From the NCBI GenBank assembly GCA_900546435.1, contig URCQ01000012.1, forward strand, positions 7,723 to 71,722: 64,000 nt of DNA, given 5' to 3'. Both the position numbers and the translations under genes were made by a program. This stretch comes from an uncultured Pseudobutyrivibrio sp. (GTDB lineage: Bacteria; Bacillota; Clostridia; Lachnospirales; Lachnospiraceae). Position 1 is the stretch's first letter. Every line of letters starts with the position of its first letter. Below are positions 60,050-64,000 of the stretch, piece by piece. Under the pieces are notes generated by a model that was not told the origin of the DNA, ran no database searches, and saw only the letters and a list, made by a program, of their open reading frames with translations.

Positions 60050-60349
60050 GCGCGCCCAGATAGGGCGTAGTAAGAAGTAGAATCAGGCACTACCCACTCA
60101 GATAACAGTGGAAACGACCCGCCTAACCGATAGGCGAAAGCTGATGCGGGACCATAGCATGGCGGGAAAGCGATAAGTTGCTCTATACACAAGAGCACGA
60201 CTGAATTGCTACGTTAAGCGGATATGAGGATAGAACTACTGAATGTTGAATGCGAGTTTCAAGTCCCCGTTGTGTTCGGGCGGAGGAATGTGTATGTAAC
60301 CACCGTAGATACGGCGGCATCAACCTCTGACATGAATAACATTGCGTTT

Positions 60350-60356
60350 CGCCTTT
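60350..60356 (+). other. Candidate EBS1 of intron 1
   Basis: CGCCTTT is the exact complement of AAAGGCG at 60044-60050, that is, the last six exon bases plus the first intron base. It lies in domain I, where EBS1 belongs. The match is long enough to be meaningful but was found by eye. Confidence 0.55.
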
Positions 60357-60696
60357 GCGCGATGGGTTATCAATCCATTCATGTGACAAACCAGAGAACT
60401 GGAAATAACGAAACGAAAGCGTATCCGACAATCCGCACTTGCCTACTTATTACGCTAACTGGGGATTGCCTAAGTCGGAATGCTCAAACGAGCTATGCGA
60501 AATGCCCCTGCGGGTGATAAATTCCAAGCCCTCAAAAGGCAAGGAAGATGACGCTGAATATCCGATATGGCAACGGAGTTCTCATAGTAGTTTTGTGGGA
60601 AGTAACGACTCTCACGGAATACGCCATGTATTTCAGACGAAGGAGAACAGTTATTGCATTCCAGAATTGAAATTTGATTAGGGAGGAAAGCCTCAA

Positions 60697-62487
60697 ATGC
60701 AACCAACAATCGAGATTTTGGATAGAATCAGAAAAAATTCAAGGGACAACAAAGAGGAAATCTTCACAAGGCTCTACCGCTATCTATTAAGACCCGATCT
60801 GTATTATCTTGCGTACAAAAACCTCTACGCCAACAAGGGTGCGGGAACAAAAGGCGTGAATGACGATACGGCTGACGGATTCAGCAAGGAAAAAGTTGAT
60901 CGGATCATCCAATCTCTGGCTGACGGAACCTATACGCCGAATCCCGTTCGCCGCAAATATATCCAGAAAAAGCAGAACAGCACAAAAAAACGTCCTCTTG
61001 GAATTCCTGCCTTTACGGACAAGCTGGTGCAGGAAGTATTGAGAATGATATTGGAATCGGTCTACGAACCAATCTTCTCAAACAATTCTCACGGCTTTCG
61101 TCCCAACAGGAGCTGCCACACTGCGCTGAAATCTTTGAAAAGAGAATTTTCAGGTGTGTCGTGGTTTATTGAGGGCGATATTAAAGGCTGTTTCGATAAC
61201 ATTGACCACCAAGTTTTAGCAAACGTCATAAACGCCAAGATTAAAGATGCTCGGTTGATTCAGCTCATCTGGAAATTCCTAAAAGCCGGTTATATGGAGG
61301 ACTGGCAATACCATGCTACCTACTCCGGCTGCCCGCAGGGCGGCATCGTTTCGCCCATACTCGCAAATATCTACCTGAATGAGCTGGACAAGTTCGTAGA
61401 AAAAACCGCCAAAGAGTTCTATAAAAGCAGGGACAGGCACCATACCCCGGAATACGATAAGGTCACATGGCAGATAAAAAAGGCTCAGAAACAGCTGAAA
61501 ACTGCAACGGGTCAGGAAAAAACAGCTTTGTTGCAGAAAATCGCTCAATTAAAAGCAGTCATGCATAAAACGCCCTGTATGTCCAAAACGGACAAAGTCA
61601 TCAAATACATCCGTTATGCTGACGACTTCATTCTTGGCGTGAAGGGCGATAAAGCGGACTGTGAGCGTATCAAGAGACAGCTGTCCGACTTCATCAGCCA
61701 AACCCTGAAAATGGAGCTTTCAGAGCAAAAGACACTCATTACGCACAGTAACCAGTATGCAAGATTTTTGGGTTATGACATCCGTGTGAGGAGAGACCAG
61801 AAGCTAAAGCCGCACGGAAACCACGTTTCCCGCACGCTCAACGGGTCTGTTGAGCTGTGCATTCCGTTTGCGGACAAAATTATGCCTTTCCTGTTTGGGA
61901 AGTCGGTCATTCGGCAACTACGCGACGGGACAATAGAGCCTACCGCAAGAAAATATATCTTTCGGTGTACGGACTTGGAGATTGTATCAACGTACAACTC
62001 TGAGCTGCGCGGTATTTGCAACTATTACAGCATAGCCAGCAATTTCAACAAGCTTCAATATTTTGAATATTTGATGGAATACAGCTGCCTGAAAACTCTC
62101 GCTGGAAAGCATGAGAGCACCAGCAGAAAAATGATGCGCAAATACCGTGATGGAAACGGCAGCTGGGGTGTGCCCTACCAAACAAAAGCAGGCATAAAGC
62201 GCCGCAGCTTCGCAAGGTTTATGGATTGCAAAAATACAGACCTCTGGACAGATAAAATCATAGACTTTGCAATCGCACACATCGGTTCCAGAACGTCATT
62301 TGACGATAGGCTGTCCGCCCGCGTGTGTGAGCTGTGCGGAAAGATCAATGTGCCGCTGGAAATACACCATGTAAATAAGGTGAAGAACCTCAAAGGAAAA
62401 CAACTGTGGGAGCTTGCGATGATAGCGAAAAAGCGAAAAACACTTGCGGTGTGCAAGGACTGTCATCACAAGATTCACCACCCTTGA
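60697..62487 (+). CDS. ltrA: Group II intron reverse transcriptase/maturase with HNH domain
   Basis: 596 aa, RBS GGGAGGAAAG at 60681-60690. The RT domain shows RPLGIPAFTDKLVQEVLRMI, NSHGFRPNRSCHTALK, IEGDIKGCFDNIDH, GCPQGGIVSPILANIYL and the catalytic YADD at 307-310. The X/maturase domain follows. A C-terminal HNH endonuclease zone has Cys544/Cys547 (CELCGK), His557-His558 and Cys586/Cys589 followed by HH. All parts are intact, so it should be active in splicing and retrohoming. It is encoded in domain IV of intron 1. Confidence 0.96.
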   Translation: MQPTIEILDRIRKNSRDNKEEIFTRLYRYLLRPDLYYLAYKNLYANKGAGTKGVNDDTADGFSKEKVDRIIQSLADGTYTPNPVRRKYIQKKQNSTKKRPLGIPAFTDKLVQEVLRMILESVYEPIFSNNSHGFRPNRSCHTALKSLKREFSGVSWFIEGDIKGCFDNIDHQVLANVINAKIKDARLIQLIWKFLKAGYMEDWQYHATYSGCPQGGIVSPILANIYLNELDKFVEKTAKEFYKSRDRHHTPEYDKVTWQIKKAQKQLKTATGQEKTALLQKIAQLKAVMHKTPCMSKTDKVIKYIRYADDFILGVKGDKADCERIKRQLSDFISQTLKMELSEQKTLITHSNQYARFLGYDIRVRRDQKLKPHGNHVSRTLNGSVELCIPFADKIMPFLFGKSVIRQLRDGTIEPTARKYIFRCTDLEIVSTYNSELRGICNYYSIASNFNKLQYFEYLMEYSCLKTLAGKHESTSRKMMRKYRDGNGSWGVPYQTKAGIKRRSFARFMDCKNTDLWTDKIIDFAIAHIGSRTSFDDRLSARVCELCGKINVPLEIHHVNKVKNLKGKQLWELAMIAKKRKTLAVCKDCHHKIHHP

Positions 62488-62514
62488 ACGACACTGATTT
62501 GAAGCAATAATGGC

Positions 62515-62548
62515 GAGCCGGATACATCGAGAGGTGTACGTCCGGTTC
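62515..62548 (+). ncRNA. Domain V of group II intron 1
   Basis: 34 nt, starting GAGCCGGATACATC and ending GTCCGGTTC, folds as a short hairpin with a GAGA loop and an AG bulge region. The catalytic AGC triad is at its 5' side. Domain VI and the 3' splice site follow. Confidence 0.85.
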
Positions 62549-62609
62549 TGGGAGGGGTTTGGGCAAACCTACGGCAGTAATGCCGCAAGGCGGCTCATTC
62601 CTACTCTAC

Positions 62610-62640
62610 GAAGGGAAATCGGGAGACGATTTCTGGGTCA
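62610..62640 (+). other. VirD4 gene, 31-nt mini-exon between two group II introns
   Basis: GAA GGG AAA TCG GGA GAC GAT TTC TGG GTC A encodes EGKSGDDFWV plus the first base of the next codon (AAG/AAA for Lys is expected in WVKAE). The sequence after 62640 no longer matches VirD4 and instead starts GTGCGACTCG. Confidence 0.9.
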
Positions 62641-64000
62641 GTGCGACTCGTTCGCAGGCGGTAAAAAGTCTGCGCACGGGCAACGGTTTTCCGTTGTTCG
62701 GAGAACTGGTAGTTTGATAGGTGGAATGACGGGGTAACGCCCTGAAACGCCTACCCTTGATGGGCGTGCATTAGCTGTAATGGCTTTTGTACGAAGCCCC
62801 ATGACAAAGGCTGAGAGTAACCGTAACCACTGCCAAAAGTGGTCGAAAGCGGTCTGGCGGCAGACTGTGTTACCTATAGGCCGAGGGTCTATAAGATACC
62901 TATGGTTAGAATGTTCGCTTTGGCGGGCGGACTGACGAACCTGCGAATGTACAGGTCTAAAAGAAGACCACGCAGAAATGCGTGGGTGCGTTAAAGCGCA
63001 GTCGGTGTGGTTCAGTAGAAATTTGCCCTACGAACGACCATGCTGTGTTACAGGCACAGGCAAGCCGACAGGTCTATAGCAGGAACCTAAGGGTATGTAT
63101 GTACAGATAGAACTATCGGAACGAGGAAAGGCAGCAGATTCCGCAAGGAATAATCTGACGAAGAACAATAAGCAGACGAACTGCTGCTGAAAAGTAGTGG
63201 TCGAACCTATGATGTGCTTGCGTTATGTGAGCTACGGAGGAATGGCCACAAGTCGGTTGAGATAAGCAGGCATTATTCAATCCAACATAAGGATTCGAGT
63301 AAGACCAAAAGGGTCACTTTCGTAAAAGGAGGTGATGCCTTATGCCAAAGAAAAGCAAAAATCTATGTGTAGACGATTTACGGCACGCCGAGTATTACGG
63401 TATGCAGCCAGTTTTTGACGAACTCTATCGCCGAAGTCTGGACGGAGACAACTTTACCGACCTTATGGATATAATCCTAAGCCGGGATAACATTCTTCTG
63501 GCATATCGGAACATCAAAGCAAACGGAGGAAGCTACACAGCAGGAACAGACAACAGAAACATCAGTGACATCGGGTGTTTACCGCCCGAAACAGTTGTGG
63601 AGAAAGTGAGGTTTATTGTCACAGGAAGTCATCACGGATACCGACCAAAACCGGTCAGGCGTAAAGACATTCCGAAGCCAAACGGCAAGACCCGCCCGTT
63701 GGGTATTCCTTGTATCTGGGACAGGCTGGTACAGCAATGTATCAAGCAGGTCATGGAGCCTATCTGCGAAGCGAAATTCAGCGACAATAGCTACGGCTTT
63801 CGCCCGAACCGCTCCGTAGAACATGCCATGCAGAGAACCTATACCATGCTCCAGCGAATGAATCTGCATTATGTGATTGAGTTTGATATAAAGGGCTTTT
63901 TCGATAATGTAAATCACAGTAAGCTGGTGCGGCAGATATGGGCTTTGGGAATACACGACAAACAGTTGATTTTTATTATCAAGCGGATTCTGAAAGCACC
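62641..64000 (+). mobile_element. Group II intron 2 (5' part, runs off the window)
   Basis: Starts GTGCGACTCG, the GUGCG consensus of bacterial group II introns, directly after the 31-nt exon. About 700 bp of structured, gene-free RNA follow, then an RBS and a group II reverse transcriptase start at 63342. It differs in sequence from intron 1 throughout, so the two arrived separately. Its 3' end and domain V lie outside the window. Nothing else is seen in 62641-63341. Confidence 0.88.
63342..64000 (+). CDS. Group II intron reverse transcriptase/maturase, N-terminal part
   Basis: Open frame of about 219 codons from ATG 63342 to the window end with AAAGGAGGTGAT at 63325-63336. RT motifs in order: a KANGGSYTAGTD start block, KPNGKTRPLGIPCIWDRL, NSYGFRPNRSVEHAM, and FDIKGFFDNVNHSKL. 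It lacks close identity to the LtrA-like protein at 60697-62487. The YADD box and C-terminal domains are beyond the window, so completeness cannot be judged. Confidence 0.93.
   Translation, partial: MPKKSKNLCVDDLRHAEYYGMQPVFDELYRRSLDGDNFTDLMDIILSRDNILLAYRNIKANGGSYTAGTDNRNISDIGCLPPETVVEKVRFIVTGSHHGYRPKPVRRKDIPKPNGKTRPLGIPCIWDRLVQQCIKQVMEPICEAKFSDNSYGFRPNRSVEHAMQRTYTMLQRMNLHYVIEFDIKGFFDNVNHSKLVRQIWALGIHDKQLIFIIKRILKA

Larger units (their letters stand above)
60050..62609 (+). mobile_element. Group II intron 1 (Ll.LtrB-like, complete)
   Basis: 2560 bp. It starts GCGCGCCCAGATAGGG, very close to the Ll.LtrB 5' end (position 2 is C instead of U), encodes a maturase at 60697-62487, and has a clear domain V at 62515-62548. 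It ends CCTACTCTAC, like the AY 3' end of this class. Removing it restores the VirD4 frame. A candidate EBS1 CGCCTTT (60350-60356) pairs with the exon end AAAGGC plus the next G. Domains I-III fill 60050-60696, where no separate gene is expected. Confidence 0.95.

Noticed and set aside
60224..60681. Open frames of 80-97 codons in the 5' part of intron 1
   Set aside because: This is the structured RNA of domains I-III; no RBS or protein family supports a gene.
62510..62737. 75-codon open frame after the intron 1 maturase
   Set aside because: It crosses domain V, the 3' splice site, the mini-exon and the start of intron 2.
1..64000. CRISPR arrays, tRNA and rRNA genes
   Set aside because: No regular spacer-repeat series and no cloverleaf or rRNA sequence was recognised anywhere in the window; a covariance-model scan would be needed to be certain.

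Overview
The window is a stretch of a low-GC Firmicutes chromosome, most likely a gut Lachnospiraceae. The evidence is the hrcA-grpE-dnaK-dnaJ operon under a perfect CIRCE operator, TTG and GTG starts behind strong Shine-Dalgarno sites, an IreB/YqgF/DUF1292 cluster, a set of plant-glycoside hydrolases with a GPH-type sugar importer, a chemoreceptor, and Clostridia-type conjugative DNA on the right. The genus cannot be fixed from the sequence alone.

Region 1 (1-5.8 kb) is the end of hemW and the heat-shock operon. Region 2 (5.8-21.8 kb) is an accessory carbohydrate block lying between dnaJ and prmA, genes that are usually neighbours in Firmicutes. It holds a histidine phosphatase, an AraC regulator with a divergent GH43 enzyme, a two-gene HipA-kinase/DUF2442-HTH module that looks like a toxin-antitoxin pair, a GPH transporter with GH3, GH78 and GH1 enzymes, and a methyl-accepting chemotaxis protein. 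The hydrolases show no signal peptides, so the picture is import of small glycosides (rhamnosides and beta-glucosides among them) followed by breakdown in the cytoplasm.

Region 3 (21.9-36.5 kb) returns to housekeeping genes dominated by RNA modification and translation: prmA, rsmE, cysteine desulfurase plus thiI, an HPr-like protein without the phosphorylatable histidine, mtaB, ireB, ruvX, a DUF1292 gene, RNase J, a trmR-like methyltransferase beside a U32 (TrhP-like) protein, a lactonase, aroC, tgt and yajC.

Region 4 (about 36.6-50.54 kb) is mobile element 1, bordered on the left by a decayed Rpn-type transposase/nuclease gene and on the right by a C-terminal scrap of a tyrosine integrase. 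It carries a ParM/ParR-like pair, small membrane proteins, a RadC-like JAMM protein, a toprim primase-like protein, an oriT-like block (two roughly 94-bp repeat units followed by three hairpins), MobC, a MOBP-type relaxase, PcfB/DUF3801, a VirD4 coupling protein and a DinB-like cargo gene. No VirB4 or other channel genes are present, so it looks mobilizable rather than self-transferring.

Region 5 (about 50.54-64 kb) is a second, clearly more GC-rich conjugative element that starts exactly where the integrase of element 1 breaks off. It begins with an attenuator-like leader, then a DUF6017 replication-initiator-like protein, a toprim protein, an HTH protein, a zincin (LPD1-like) protein, DUF4314, DUF3846/YodL, PcfB and VirD4. 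The VirD4 gene is split by two different group II introns separated by only 31 nt of exon. The first (60050-62609) is complete with a LtrA-like maturase carrying an HNH domain. The second starts at 62641 and runs off the window. I consider the tandem introns and the HipA/DUF2442 module the most interesting things here.
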